A stretch of 64,000 nt of DNA from Streptomyces sp. NBC_01276 (GCF_041435355.1 NZ_CP108442.1:1240001-1304000), one strand, 5' to 3'. Shown: positions 44,019-53,355, counted from the first letter of the stretch. Numbers and translations are program-made. Notes: a model not told the origin generated them from the sequence alone.

Positions 44019-45434
44019 TCAGGCAGGGGCCCGGTGTTTGCGGGCGGCCATCAGCGCATAGAGCAGGACGCCCGCGAAGAGGAAGAGCACGCCCTGGTAG
44101 ACGGCCGCGTAGCCGGATCCGGCGACCAGCCACATCGAGAAGGCGAAGGCCAGACCGGCGAGGACGGCGTCGCGCACCAGCTGCCCGCGCCGGACCCGCT
44201 CGCTCCGGCCGGAGGCCAGGAAGTAGAGCTGTGCGGCGGTGGACAGCAGGTAGGGGACGGTGGCCGTGAAGGTGGTGACCAGCACCAGCATCTCGAAGAC
44301 GCCCGCGGAGCCGGCCGTGTAGTTGTAGACGGTCAGCGCGGAGGCCAGCACGGCCGTGACCAGGACGCCGACCACCGGGACCCCGCGCTTCCTCGTCTCG
44401 AAGACCTTCGGGAAGAGCCCGTCCCGGGCGGCGGCGTACGGGGTCTGCGCGCTGAGCAGGGTCCAGCCGTTGAGCGCGCCGACCATCGAGATCACCGCGG
44501 CGCAGGCGACGGCCGTGCCGCCCCAGGTGCCGCCGAACATCGCGTTGACGGCGTCCGAGAAGGGGGCCTGGGAGGAGACCAGCTTCTCGTGGGCGACCAG
44601 CCCGAAGACGGAGAGGGTGCCGAGGAGGTAGACGACCGCGGCGCCCGCCGTGCCCAGGATGGTGGCCCGGCCGACGTTGCGGGCGGGGTCGCGGACCTCG
44701 CCCGCGCTCACCGCGGCGGATTCCACGCCGAGGTAGCTGAAGAGCAGGATCGCGGCGGAGGCCGACACGGCCCCGACGGGGCTCTGGTCGGTGGTCCGGA
44801 ACGGGCCGAGGTTCGCGGGGTCGAAGAAGAACAGTCCGCCGACGGCCACCAGCAGCAGCGGGGCCAGCTTCAGGACGGTCGCGACGAGCTGGACGGCGCC
44901 CACGTACCGGGTGCCGGCGAGGTTGGCGAGGGCGGGCAGCCACTGGACGGCCAGGGCGGCCAGGCACATGGACCACCGGTGGGCGCCGACCGCGGGGAAG
45001 AGCACCCCGAGGTAGCCGACCGCCGCGACCGCGAGGGCGGCGTTGGAGACCCAGGTGGTGATCCAGTAGCTGTAGGCGGCGAGGAATCCCGCGAAGTCCC
45101 CGAATGCGGCGCGGACGTACACGTACGGCCCGCCGGTCTGCGGGTGGCGCTCGGCGAGGCGGCCGAAGACCAGGGCCAGGGCGATCGCGCCGGCGGTGAG
45201 GACGGCGAAGGCCACGAGGCTGACCGTGCCGAAGGGTGCCACCGAGGCGGGGAGCAGGAAGATCCCGCCGCCGATGATGTTGCCCATGACCAGGCAGATG
45301 GCGATCGGGAGGCCGAAGCGGCGGGTGTGCCGGTCCCCGGGGCGGTCGCCCGGCGGGACGGCGGCGGACCCGGGGGCCGCGGGGGCTTCGGAGGCCCGGT
45401 CGACCTCGGTCGGCGGGGCTGCGGTGCTGCTCAT
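44019..45434 (-). CDS. APC-superfamily amino acid permease
   Basis: A 471-residue transporter with about twelve transmembrane helices. The unwound first helix motif GNIIGGGIF (residues 51-59) is diagnostic of the APC superfamily and resembles AdiC-type antiporters. Further marks are TGGPYVYVRAAFGDFAGFLA and FSYLGVESAAVSAGEVRDPA, the region with the conserved Glu. The first 35 residues are hydrophilic and Pro/Ala-rich, probably cytoplasmic. The ATG at 45434 is the only start that keeps a normal length. It is likely to move a basic or neutral amino acid or polyamine; the sequence does not fix which. Monocistronic. Confidence 0.9.
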   Translation of the reverse strand: MSSTAAPPTEVDRASEAPAAPGSAAVPPGDRPGDRHTRRFGLPIAICLVMGNIIGGGIFLLPASVAPFGTVSLVAFAVLTAGAIALALVFGRLAERHPQTGGPYVYVRAAFGDFAGFLAAYSYWITTWVSNAALAVAAVGYLGVLFPAVGAHRWSMCLAALAVQWLPALANLAGTRYVGAVQLVATVLKLAPLLLVAVGGLFFFDPANLGPFRTTDQSPVGAVSASAAILLFSYLGVESAAVSAGEVRDPARNVGRATILGTAGAAVVYLLGTLSVFGLVAHEKLVSSQAPFSDAVNAMFGGTWGGTAVACAAVISMVGALNGWTLLSAQTPYAAARDGLFPKVFETRKRGVPVVGVLVTAVLASALTVYNYTAGSAGVFEMLVLVTTFTATVPYLLSTAAQLYFLASGRSERVRRGQLVRDAVLAGLAFAFSMWLVAGSGYAAVYQGVLFLFAGVLLYALMAARKHRAPA

Positions 45435-45509
45435 CGGTGGTGCGCCTCGGAATGTCTCACATGGTGGGCAGGTCAGCACATGGTTGACCACGCCGGGGAC
45501 TGCACCAAA

Positions 45510-47615
45510 TCACCGGTTTTCGTCCGGTGCGGACACCCCTGCGGAAGGAAGGGTTCCGCCCGGCGGGCCGTCCGGCCGGTGATCCTCCGGACCCCGGCCG
45601 GTGCCGGTCAGCGGGACCTGCGGCCCGTCCGCCTCGCGCAGCCAGCGGCGCAGCACGTGGTGCACGGCCTCGGCGCCGACCAGCTCCCGACCGGGCTCCG
45701 ACAGCTCCGTCGGCCACATCAGGAAGGGGCGGCCCTGCTCCCCGCCGAGGCCCCCGTGCGAGCCGATCTGCTCCTCGAAGGCGTGCACGGCCCCGCTCTC
45801 CGGGTCGTACGCGGAGTTGACCATGATGTCCGCCACGTGCGGGAACGAGTCCGTCCGGCGGACCGCGTCGGCCGCGCCCGGGCCGAAGGCCGCCAGCAGC
45901 TCCTCCGCCGCGCCGGGCACGTCCAGCCGGGCCGCCGCCCCGGCCGGCCCGAGCACCTCCCCGTCCACCAGGAGGAAGCCCACGCCGGGATGGTTCGCCA
46001 GGGTGGGCAGCAGGGCGGGGTGCGCCCGTTCGATCCACTGCCGTGAGGCACGCCCCGGCACGTCGGGGAAGGAGATCAGCCCGAGGTTGCCCGAGGCCAG
46101 CACCAGCGGATCCGGTCCGGGCTCCGGGCGGGCCTCCTCGTCCGCCTCCTCCACCGGCCGGTGCAGGGCGGCCCGTACGGCCGCGCGTGCCTCGGCGCCG
46201 CTGCGGGTCCGGCCGGCCCGGCGCGGGACGGGCAGCCCGCAGCCTGCCCGGACCAGGTCCTTCAGGCTCAGGCCGTAACGGCCGAGGAAGGTCTCCCCGG
46301 GGCTCTGTCCGTGGTCCGACAGCAGGACGAACCGGTACTCCCGCGGCGCGTGCTCGGCGACCCGGGCGATCAGCGCCAGGCTCCGGTCGAGGCGGGCCAG
46401 CACCTGGTCGGTGTCGCGGCCGTGCGGTCCCGAGTGGTGCGCGACCTCGTCGTAGGCGACCAGGTCGGCGTAGACGCAGGCGCGGCCCGCGAGCATGTCC
46501 CCGAGCACCGCGTAGACGACCACGTCGCGTTCGATGACCGTCGCGAAGGCCCTGATCAGCGGGTACAGGCCACCGCGGGAGACCCGGGGCGCCACCTTCC
46601 GGGCACGGGCGCGCAGCGACTGGCCGATCTCCCGGACCACCTCGGCGGCCAGGGACAGGGTGGTGCGCACCGCGTTGGCCGGGTCGGAGAAGTAGGCGAA
46701 GTACCCGGAGCGGGAACGGTGGGCGGGGCCCCGGCGGGCCGCGACCGACAGCACCAGGGCCAGCTGGTCGGCGCCCCCGCCGAACAGGTTGCCGCGGCTG
46801 GCGCCGTCGAGGGTGAGCAGACCGCCGTCGCCGGTGCGCTCGACGGCGCGGCGCTGGAGTTCGGCCGCGCTGGTGGGCCGGTTGCAGACCATCACCTCGC
46901 GGGAGTCCTTCTCGTACCAGCGGAAGGCCGGGACGTCGAAGTTGGAGCCGTGCAGGATGCCGAGCTGGCTCGCGCCGGTCTGGCTGGACCAGTCGGTGCG
47001 CCAGGACGTCACGCGGTGGCTGCGCTCCAGCCAGTCCGCCACCGTCGGCATCAGGCCCTCGGCCGCGGCGCGGCGCAGCACCTCGAAGCCGACCCCGTCG
47101 AGCTGGACGCACAGCAGTCCGGGGCTGCCTCCCCGCGGCGTCCCGTAGCGGCGCCGGCGGCGGTCGGCGAGCCGGTACAGGCGGCGCCGGTAGGCCTCGT
47201 CGTCGCGTACCGCGAGGGCGGTGGAGGTGGCCGAGGCGACGGCGGACATCACCGCCGCGACGACCACCGCGGTGTCGGGCGCGACCTCGGCGCCCCGCTC
47301 CCCGGGGATCAGGTTCAACACCATCAGCAGCAGGGAACCGTTGAGGAAGAACACCAGCAGTCCGAGCACCAGGGCGGGCACGAGCAGCAGGGCGCGGACG
47401 AGGGCGGGCCAGACCAGGGCGCTCAGCAGGCCGAAGGCCCCGGCGGCCCAGGCGGCGGTCAGCCCGACCCGGGTGACGCTGTCGCCGTCGGCCGACTGGA
47501 GGCGGAAATCGGGCAGGAGCGCGGCGAGCGCGAGCATGGTGAGGGTGGACACCGCCCACACGACGAGCACCCGTACCAGCGCGCCGCCCGCGGCCCGCCA
47601 CCGCCCTCGCCTCAC
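45510..47615 (-). CDS. Holin-like membrane domain fused to phosphodiesterase-type domain
   Basis: A 701-residue protein. The first 190 residues carry about four helices resembling the phage holin superfamily IV domain (VRVLVVWAVSTLTMLALAAL, then FGLLSALVWPALVRALLLVP and VVVAAVMSAVASATSTALAV). From about residue 205 an alkaline-phosphatase-fold hydrolase begins: LLCVQLDGVGFEVLRRAAAE, WSSQTGASQLGILHGSNFDV, VYADLVAYDEVAHHSGPHGR and FVLLSDHGQSPGETFLGRYG hold the metal-ligand Asp/His residues. The GTG at 47615 is chosen over upstream in-frame codons because the membrane domain starts there. Likely a membrane-anchored phosphodiesterase facing outward; substrate unknown. Confidence 0.85.
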   Translation of the reverse strand: MRRGRWRAAGGALVRVLVVWAVSTLTMLALAALLPDFRLQSADGDSVTRVGLTAAWAAGAFGLLSALVWPALVRALLLVPALVLGLLVFFLNGSLLLMVLNLIPGERGAEVAPDTAVVVAAVMSAVASATSTALAVRDDEAYRRRLYRLADRRRRRYGTPRGGSPGLLCVQLDGVGFEVLRRAAAEGLMPTVADWLERSHRVTSWRTDWSSQTGASQLGILHGSNFDVPAFRWYEKDSREVMVCNRPTSAAELQRRAVERTGDGGLLTLDGASRGNLFGGGADQLALVLSVAARRGPAHRSRSGYFAYFSDPANAVRTTLSLAAEVVREIGQSLRARARKVAPRVSRGGLYPLIRAFATVIERDVVVYAVLGDMLAGRACVYADLVAYDEVAHHSGPHGRDTDQVLARLDRSLALIARVAEHAPREYRFVLLSDHGQSPGETFLGRYGLSLKDLVRAGCGLPVPRRAGRTRSGAEARAAVRAALHRPVEEADEEARPEPGPDPLVLASGNLGLISFPDVPGRASRQWIERAHPALLPTLANHPGVGFLLVDGEVLGPAGAAARLDVPGAAEELLAAFGPGAADAVRRTDSFPHVADIMVNSAYDPESGAVHAFEEQIGSHGGLGGEQGRPFLMWPTELSEPGRELVGAEAVHHVLRRWLREADGPQVPLTGTGRGPEDHRPDGPPGGTLPSAGVSAPDENR

Positions 47616-47760
47616 GCCGCACCCGCCTCGCTCCACGGTCCGCGCCCCGCCCGCGGTCCCCTCGCCAGCGTCGCACAGGGCCGTGGACCCGGCCGGTCGA
47701 CACGGGTGGCGCACGGACGCGGGCCACGGGCGTGCGGAAGGGGTGTGCGGAAGGGGCGGC

Positions 47761-48165
47761 CTACGTGCCGTCGTATCCGGCGGTGGGCATGGACAGGCGG
47801 CGGTGCACCTCGGCCTTCATGGCGGTGGTGTAGTGCGGTTCGTCGAGTCCGGTGGTCTCCAGGCGGACCCCGCGGCGCGCGCACTCGGCGGTGAACTCCT
47901 CGACGGAGCGCAGCGCGCGGGCGAGGACGCGCCGGTTGGGGGCGACGAACAGGTCGACCTGCCCGGCGTCCACGTCGCACCAGAGCCCGCAGTGGTCGGC
48001 CCGCAGCCCGTAGAAGAGCAGGTGGCGGGTGACCACGTAGCCCTGCTCGGCGGCCCAGCGCGCGCACATGGCGTGCTGGCCGCGGGTGTCCACGGCGAAG
48101 GGGTCGGCGTCGAGTTCCTCGAGCGGGGCCAGGCTGGCGATCGCGGCCACGCGCAGCTCTTCCAT
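47761..48165 (-). CDS. Small protein with resolvase-like sequence pattern
   Basis: A 134-residue protein. The pattern Q-HAMCARWAAEQGYVV-x-R followed by VDLFVAPNRRVLARALRSVE and RRGVRLETTGLD recalls the N-terminal catalytic domain of serine recombinases (Q..c..wA...G, then a DxxxV..l.R..R helix and Gv.l). The N-terminus reads VAAIASLAPLEEL, so the position of the catalytic Ser is not clearly kept as in YxRxS. No C-terminal DNA-binding domain is present. It may be a domesticated or degenerate fold. The ATG at 48165 fits a divergent promoter with the MBL-fold gene. Function is unknown. Confidence 0.55.
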   Translation of the reverse strand: MEELRVAAIASLAPLEELDADPFAVDTRGQHAMCARWAAEQGYVVTRHLLFYGLRADHCGLWCDVDAGQVDLFVAPNRRVLARALRSVEEFTAECARRGVRLETTGLDEPHYTTAMKAEVHRRLSMPTAGYDGT

Positions 48166-48306
48166 GGCGCCCGACCCTACTCCGTTGTGGGCTCCGGGAG
48201 GAGGGGGCCGTCGGGTTCCGGTTGTCCGCGACCGCCTTGCGCGCGGATCGGCGGGGGAAGACCTACGCTCGGTGGACCGTGGGGGTCCGAGGGAGGGAGT
48301 GCCGGG

Positions 48307-49083
48307 GTGCCGGTGGAGATCACCTGGTGGGGTCATGCCACGTGCACGGTGCGGGATTCGGGGGTACAGGTGCTGACGGACCCGTTGTTCGCCCGGCGGT
48401 TCGCGCACCTGCGGCGGCGCCGCGGTGCGGTGCCCCCGCCGGAGGCGGCGGAGGCGGACGTGGTGCTGGTGTCGCACCTGCACGCCGACCACCTGCACCT
48501 GCCGTCGCTGGCCCGGCTGCCGGTGGGCAGCCGGCTGGTGGTGCCGCGCGGGGCGTGCCGGGCGGTGCCGGGGCTGGCCCGGCTGGCACGGATCCGTCGG
48601 CTGACGGTGACGGAGGTGGCCCCGGGGGACGAGGTCGCGGTGCGCGAGGGCGTACGGGTACGGGCGGTCAGCGCCCGGCACGACGGGCGGCGGCTGCCGT
48701 TCGGGCCGCAGCGGGCACCGGCCCTGGGGTACGTGGTCCAGGGCGCGGCCCGCACGTACTTCGCCGGTGACACCGGGCTGTTCGAGGCCATGGCCGAGGA
48801 GGTCGGGCCGGTGGACGTGGCCCTGCTGCCGGTCGGCGGCTGGGGCCCCTGTCTGGGGCCGGGGCACCTGGATCCGGAGCGGGCGGCGCGGGCGGCGGCG
48901 CTGCTGGGTCCGACGGCGGCGGTGCCGGTCCACTACGGGACGTACTGGCCGATCGGCATGGACGCGGTGCGGCCGCACGAGTTCCACTCGCCGGGCGAGG
49001 AGTTCGCCCGGTGCGCGCTGCGGCTCGCGCCGAAGGTGACCGTACGGGTCCCGGGGCACGGGGAGCGGGTGCGGCTGCCGTGA
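48307..49083 (+). CDS. Metallo-beta-lactamase fold hydrolase
   Basis: A 258-residue MBL-fold protein of the UlaG/RNase Z-like branch. The metal motif is VVLVSHLHADHLHLPSLA (HxHxDH). Other ligand regions are VSARHDG, the Asp in YFAGDTGLF and the final His in VPVHYGTYWP. The N-terminus VEITWWGHATCTVRDSG is typical of the branch. It is probably a cytoplasmic phosphoesterase or lactonase-like enzyme. The GTG at 48307 has GAGGGAG upstream. The DedA gene overlaps its stop by GTGA, so they form a coupled pair; a shared envelope role is possible but unproven. Confidence 0.9.
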   Translation: MPVEITWWGHATCTVRDSGVQVLTDPLFARRFAHLRRRRGAVPPPEAAEADVVLVSHLHADHLHLPSLARLPVGSRLVVPRGACRAVPGLARLARIRRLTVTEVAPGDEVAVREGVRVRAVSARHDGRRLPFGPQRAPALGYVVQGAARTYFAGDTGLFEAMAEEVGPVDVALLPVGGWGPCLGPGHLDPERAARAAALLGPTAAVPVHYGTYWPIGMDAVRPHEFHSPGEEFARCALRLAPKVTVRVPGHGERVRLP

Positions 49084-49793
49084 CGCCGTGGTGGGAGGCG
49101 GCGGAGGTCGTCGGCCGGGTGCCGCCGGAGACCACGCAGCGGGCGGTGGGGTACCCGGCGCTGTTCGTGCTGGTGGCCCTGGGGGCGCTGGTACCGGTGG
49201 TCCCCACGGGGGCGCTGGTGAGTTCGGCGGCCGTGGTGGCCTTCCATCAGCAGGCATTGCCGTTCGGGGTGTTGGGGGTGTTCGCGGTGGCGGCGGTCGC
49301 GGCCTTCTGCGGTGACGTCGCCCTGTACTGGCTCGGGCAGCGGGGGGTGCGTTCGCGGGGCGGCTCGCGACGGCTCGAATCCCTGCGGGGGCGGGCCACG
49401 CCGGAGCGGCTGGAACGCGCGCAGGCGAAGCTGGACGAGCACGGGGTGCTGGTGCTGGTGCTGTCGCGGCTGGTCCCGGCGGGGCGGATCCCGGTGATGC
49501 TGGCCTGCCTGCTGGGCGGGGTGCCGCTGCGGCGGTTCGTGCGGGGGGACGCGCCGGCTTGTCTGGCCTGGGCGGCGACGTACGCGCTGATCGGGATCCT
49601 GGGCGGCTCGCTGTTCTCCGAGCCGTGGAAGGGCGTGGTCCTGGCGGTGGGCCTGACGCTGCTGATCAGCGCGGTCCCGGCGGTGTGGCGACGGCTGCGG
49701 CCCGAGGGCCCGTACGGGCCGGACCGGGGGAAGGGGCCGGACGGGCCGGGCGGGGCGGACCGGCCGGACGGGGCGGACCCGGCGGGTCCCTGA
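49080..49793 (+). CDS. DedA-family membrane protein
   Basis: A 237-residue protein of the DedA/Tvp38 (VTT) family. The signature region is FGVLGVFAVAAVAAFCGDVA with LYWLGQR, and the later VLVLSRLVPAGRIPVMLACL with the conserved Arg. Members are lipid scramblase or undecaprenyl-phosphate recycling proteins in the cytoplasmic membrane. The C-terminal 30 residues are a Gly/Pro/Asp-rich tail. The GTG overlaps the upstream MBL-fold gene by four bases. The start gives the normal length. Which lipid it moves is unknown. Confidence 0.9.
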   Translation: MTPWWEAAEVVGRVPPETTQRAVGYPALFVLVALGALVPVVPTGALVSSAAVVAFHQQALPFGVLGVFAVAAVAAFCGDVALYWLGQRGVRSRGGSRRLESLRGRATPERLERAQAKLDEHGVLVLVLSRLVPAGRIPVMLACLLGGVPLRRFVRGDAPACLAWAATYALIGILGGSLFSEPWKGVVLAVGLTLLISAVPAVWRRLRPEGPYGPDRGKGPDGPGGADRPDGADPAGP

Positions 49794-49870
49794 GCGCGTC
49801 CGGCCGGGCCTGCGGCGACGCCGGGCCCGCGCCCCGAGTCGACGCCGGGCCCGCGCCCCCGGCGGGTCCG

Positions 49871-51283
49871 TCAGAGGGCCAGGCCGGGGATGCGGTGGGC
49901 CCACGGGCGGGCGGCTTCGAGCTGGGCACAGACCTTCAGGACGGTCGCCTCGTCGTGCTGCCGGCCCACCAGCTGGACGGCGAGCGGCAGTCCGTCCGTA
50001 CCGAAGCCGGCCGGGAGGGAGGCGGCGGGGTTGCCGGTGACGTTCCACAGGGCCGTGTAGGCGATCATCGGGAGGGAGCGCAGCATCGCCCCCGTCATGC
50101 CCGCGCCGTCCAGGGCACCCACCCGGCGCGGCCGCCGGGCGAGCGTCGGGGTGAGCAGCAGGTCGGCGCGGTCGAAGACGCGGTTGGCCCGTACCGCCAT
50201 CCGCTCCCCCGCGCGCACGGCCCGCTCCACGGCCGCCTCGGGTACCAGCCGGGCGAACCGCAGGGTCTGCCGGGTGCGGCGTTCGAGCAGGTCGGGCCGG
50301 TCGGCGGTGCGGGCCTCCGCGCGGACGCCCCCGCAGAACTGCGGCAGGAACGCGGCCGTGGTGTCGGGGTAGCGGGGGTCGACCTCCCTTACGTCGTGGC
50401 CCAGTTCGCGCAGGGCCGCCACCGTCCGCCGCAGGGCCGCCGCGTGTTCGGGGTGGGGGCGCACGCCGGGTACCGCGGGGGTGTCCGACCAGCCGATCCG
50501 CAGCCGGCCGGGCTCGGTGGAGGCCGCCCGCACGAAGCTCGTCGTGGCGGGCCGGGCCGCCCAGCGGTCGCCGGGGGCCGGGCCGGCGAGGACGTCGTAG
50601 AGCAGGGCGCTGTCGAGCACGGAGCGGGTGAGCGGTCCGATGGTGCCGAGGGCGTACCAGAGGTGGGGGTGCGGGGCCGTGGAGACGCGGCCGCGCTGCG
50701 GTTTGAGGGCGAAGAGCCCGCAGCAGGCGGCCGGGATGCGCAGGGATCCGCCTCCGTCCCCGCCGAGCGCGGCGCCGGCCAGTCCGGCGGCGACGGCGGC
50801 GGCGCTGCCGCCGCTGGAGCCACCGGTGGTGCGGGCCGTGTCCCAGGGGTTGCGGGCGTAGCCGTGCGCGGACGACTCCGTGAACGGCCACTGGCCGTAC
50901 TCCGGCATCGCGGTCTTGCCGATGATCACGGCGCCGGCCGCCCGCAGCCGGCGGACCGCCTCGGAGTCCTTGGCGGCCGGGACGCGGTGGGCGGCGCCGC
51001 CGAACGTGGTGACCTCACCGGCGACGTCGAGCTCGTCCTTGACGGCGACGGGCACCCCGAGCAGGGGCAGGTCCCCCTCGCCGGCCGCGCGGGCCGCGTC
51101 GCGGGCGTCGGCCTCTGCGAGGGCCGGCCCGGCGAGGACCGTGCGGAACGCCCCGAGCCGGGGGTCCAGGCGTTCGGTCCGCCGGAGCGCGGCCTCGGTC
51201 AGCGCCCGCGCGGTGACCTTCCCGGACCGTACGAGGTCGGCCTGCCGGGCCGCCCCCAGGAACAGCAGTTCGCCGTCGTCCAC
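49871..51283 (-). CDS. Amidase signature family hydrolase
   Basis: A 470-residue amidase. The Ser-cisSer-Lys triad regions are present: Lys in VPVAVKDELDVAG, cis-Ser in TTGGSSGGSAAAVAAGLAG, and the nucleophile region LGGDGGGSLRIPAACCG. The C-terminal NVTGNPAASLPAGF is the usual substrate-pocket segment. Amidases of this class hydrolyse amide bonds of small molecules or act as subunits of GatA-like systems; no GatB or GatC is nearby. The GTG at 51283 is chosen because AGGGG lies seven bases before it and residues start VDDGELLFLGA. It follows the SUMF1-fold gene on the same strand with about 100 bases between. Confidence 0.9.
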   Translation of the reverse strand: MDDGELLFLGAARQADLVRSGKVTARALTEAALRRTERLDPRLGAFRTVLAGPALAEADARDAARAAGEGDLPLLGVPVAVKDELDVAGEVTTFGGAAHRVPAAKDSEAVRRLRAAGAVIIGKTAMPEYGQWPFTESSAHGYARNPWDTARTTGGSSGGSAAAVAAGLAGAALGGDGGGSLRIPAACCGLFALKPQRGRVSTAPHPHLWYALGTIGPLTRSVLDSALLYDVLAGPAPGDRWAARPATTSFVRAASTEPGRLRIGWSDTPAVPGVRPHPEHAAALRRTVAALRELGHDVREVDPRYPDTTAAFLPQFCGGVRAEARTADRPDLLERRTRQTLRFARLVPEAAVERAVRAGERMAVRANRVFDRADLLLTPTLARRPRRVGALDGAGMTGAMLRSLPMIAYTALWNVTGNPAASLPAGFGTDGLPLAVQLVGRQHDEATVLKVCAQLEAARPWAHRIPGLAL

Positions 51284-51380
51284 GTACGCGCCCCTCACGG
51301 TGGGTTGTGTGCCGGAACCGGCACGGTATGCCAGGCGGGGCCGGGTGCGACAGGGGGTCGACGGGGCCGGCGCGGCGGGT

Positions 51381-52049
51381 TCAGGCCGCGCCGGAGCGGG
51401 CGAGGCGGAAGCCGACGTCGTCGACGCGGAAGGTGGGGTGGCTGCGGCGGCGGGCCGAGGCACGGCAGCTCCAGTGCTCGTCGAACCAGCCGCCGCCGCG
51501 CAGCACCCGGTAGGTGCCGTAGACCTCGGGGTCGTAGAGGTCCCAGCACCAGTCCCAGACGTTGCCGAGCATGTCGTGCAGGCCCCACGCGTTGGGGAGT
51601 TTGCCGCCCGCCTCGTGGAGGGTCCCGTCCGAGTTGCCGCGGTACCAGGCGATGTCGTCGAGCGGGCCGTGGCGCGGGCCGTCGGTGCCGGCGCGGCAGG
51701 CGTGTTCCCATTCGGCCTCGGTGGGCAGCCGGTAGCCGTCGGCGGAGGTGTCCCATGCGGCGCTCTCGCCGTCGAGGCGGTAGGCGGGGGCGAGGCCCTC
51801 GCGCAGGGAGAGGGCGTTGCAGAAACGGACCGCGTCCCACCAGGAGACGCCCTCGACGGGCAGCCGGTCCCCGTGGACGGTGCTCGGGCGTAGACCGGTG
51901 ACCCGCGCGTACAGCCCCTGGGTGACGGGCAGGGCGGAGAGCCGGCAGGGTTCGAGTGCGACCTGCCAGCTGCGCTGCGTCCGCCGGTCGGAGAGGGTCA
52001 CCCGCCCGCCGGGAATGGAGATCATCTTGATGCCCGTACCGAGGTCCAT
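51381..52049 (-). CDS. SUMF1/EgtB-fold protein lacking one FGE cysteine
   Basis: A 222-residue formylglycine-generating-enzyme-like (SUMF1) domain. Family marks include VEGVSWWDAVRFCNALS, GYRLPTEAEWEHACRAGTDG, NAWGLHDMLGNVWDWCWD and the end FRVDDVGFRLA. FGE needs two cysteines near its end (W-x-C-x4-C type); here the segment reads GGGWFDEHWSCRASARR, keeping only the second. It is therefore unlikely to be a classical formylglycine-generating enzyme and may be a related iron enzyme or binding protein. No sulfatase gene is nearby. The ATG at 52049 gives the complete fold. Confidence 0.85.
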   Translation of the reverse strand: MDLGTGIKMISIPGGRVTLSDRRTQRSWQVALEPCRLSALPVTQGLYARVTGLRPSTVHGDRLPVEGVSWWDAVRFCNALSLREGLAPAYRLDGESAAWDTSADGYRLPTEAEWEHACRAGTDGPRHGPLDDIAWYRGNSDGTLHEAGGKLPNAWGLHDMLGNVWDWCWDLYDPEVYGTYRVLRGGGWFDEHWSCRASARRRSHPTFRVDDVGFRLARSGAA

Positions 52050-52109
52050 GAACAGGTGATCCTATCGGTACGAACCCCAACCGATCCGTCCACGACCGCT
52101 GTTGGGGTC

Positions 52110-53312
52110 CTACGCTCCGCTCCGGAGGGCGGGAGCCGGGGCGTCGGGGCACGGCGGTGGGGGGCCGAGGGTGCGGGAGCCTCCGACGGGGAGGTCCCAG
52201 AGGTCCCGGCGGGGCAGCCCCGCGCGGGCCCAGGCGGCGCGGGCGCGGTGCAGGGGCTCCATGACCGGTTCCGCGGAGAGGACGAAGGTGGCCCAGTGCA
52301 TCGGGGCCATGCGGCGGGCCCCGAGGTCGAGGCAGGCCCGGACGGCCTCCTCCGGGTCGGCGTGCACGTCGCGCAGCCACCAGCGCGGGGCGTAGGCCCC
52401 GATGGGCAGGAGCGCGAGGTCGATCCCCGGGTGGCGGCGGCCGATCTCGGCGAACCAGTGGCCGTAGCCGGTGTCCCCCGCGAAGTAGACCTTCCGGCCG
52501 CTCGCCGCGTCGGTCAGCACCCAGCCTCCCCACAGGGTGCGGCAGGTGTCCAGCAGCGAGCGCCTGGACCAGTGATGGGCGGGAACGAAGTCGAACCGTA
52601 CGCGGCCCAGTTCGGCGGACTCCCACCAGTCGAGCTCGGTCACCCGGGTGAAGCCCCGGCGGCGGCACCATCGGGCGAGGCCGGCCGGGACGAACAGGGC
52701 GGTGTCGCGGGGCAGCCGCTTGAGGGTCGGGGCGTCGAGGTGGTCGTAGTGGTTGTGGCTGATCACCACCGCGTCGACGGGCGGCAGTTCCTCCCAGCGC
52801 ACCCCGACGGGCGTCATCCGGGCCGGGGTTCCCAGGATCCGGCGGGACCAGACGGGGTCGGTGAGCACGGTCAGCCCGCCGGTCCGCAGCACCCAGCTGG
52901 CGTGTCCGGCCCAGGTGACGCAGACGCCGCCGGGGGCGGCGGGGGGCAGCGGGGCGGGGGCGTACGGCAGGTCGGGGATACCGCTCAGCCCGTCGGGGCC
53001 GGGGCGGAAGGCGCCCTCGCGGGCCAGCCGGGCGAAGGCCCGGACACCGGGGAGCGGGGTCGTCAGCCGGTCCGCGAACGAACGCGGCCACGCCCGCCGT
53101 TCACCGGGCGGCCTGGACGCGCGGCCGCCCGCCGGCGCGGGGGCGGGGCCCGGCCCGGGGGTGTCGGAGCACCCGTCGGCGGCCGTCCGGGGCGCGGGGG
53201 CCGCGTCGGCGGGCGCCGAACCCGACGGGAGCGGGGACGCGGGGACGGCCGGGGGCGGGGCGGGTGGGGGTGTGGGGGCGGGCGGCGCGGGGGCGTCCGT
53301 CTGGTCCCTCAT
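52110..53312 (-). CDS. MBL-fold hydrolase, NAPE-PLD-like
   Basis: A 400-residue MBL-fold protein. After a Pro/Ala-rich head (residues 1-70) comes ADRLTTPLPGVRAFARLA and the core. The metal motif is VVISHNHYDHLDAPTLKRLP (HxHxDH), with VPAHHW, VYFAGDTGYG and MHWATFVL as the other ligand regions. The layout with WAGHASWVLRTGGLTVLTDP is that of NAPE-PLD/UlaG-like hydrolases, which cleave phosphodiester bonds of lipids or similar. It is not close to the MBL gene at 48307. It is transcribed leftward in a group with the SUMF1-fold and amidase genes. The substrate is unknown. Confidence 0.88.
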   Translation of the reverse strand: MRDQTDAPAPPAPTPPPAPPPAVPASPLPSGSAPADAAPAPRTAADGCSDTPGPGPAPAPAGGRASRPPGERRAWPRSFADRLTTPLPGVRAFARLAREGAFRPGPDGLSGIPDLPYAPAPLPPAAPGGVCVTWAGHASWVLRTGGLTVLTDPVWSRRILGTPARMTPVGVRWEELPPVDAVVISHNHYDHLDAPTLKRLPRDTALFVPAGLARWCRRRGFTRVTELDWWESAELGRVRFDFVPAHHWSRRSLLDTCRTLWGGWVLTDAASGRKVYFAGDTGYGHWFAEIGRRHPGIDLALLPIGAYAPRWWLRDVHADPEEAVRACLDLGARRMAPMHWATFVLSAEPVMEPLHRARAAWARAGLPRRDLWDLPVGGSRTLGPPPPCPDAPAPALRSGA

Positions 53313-53355
53313 CGAGGAGTCTCCGTTCAGCGCGGCCGGATCGAGCGGGGGAAGG

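Noticed and set aside
45510..47714. Longer start for the holin-like/phosphodiesterase protein
   Set aside because: The extra 33 residues are Cys/Arg/Gly-rich and not membrane-like, and the GTG at 47615 starts the helix-rich domain.
48307..53312. Single operon from the first to the second MBL-fold gene
   Set aside because: The genes are on different strands with converging ends; only the MBL/DedA pair is coupled.
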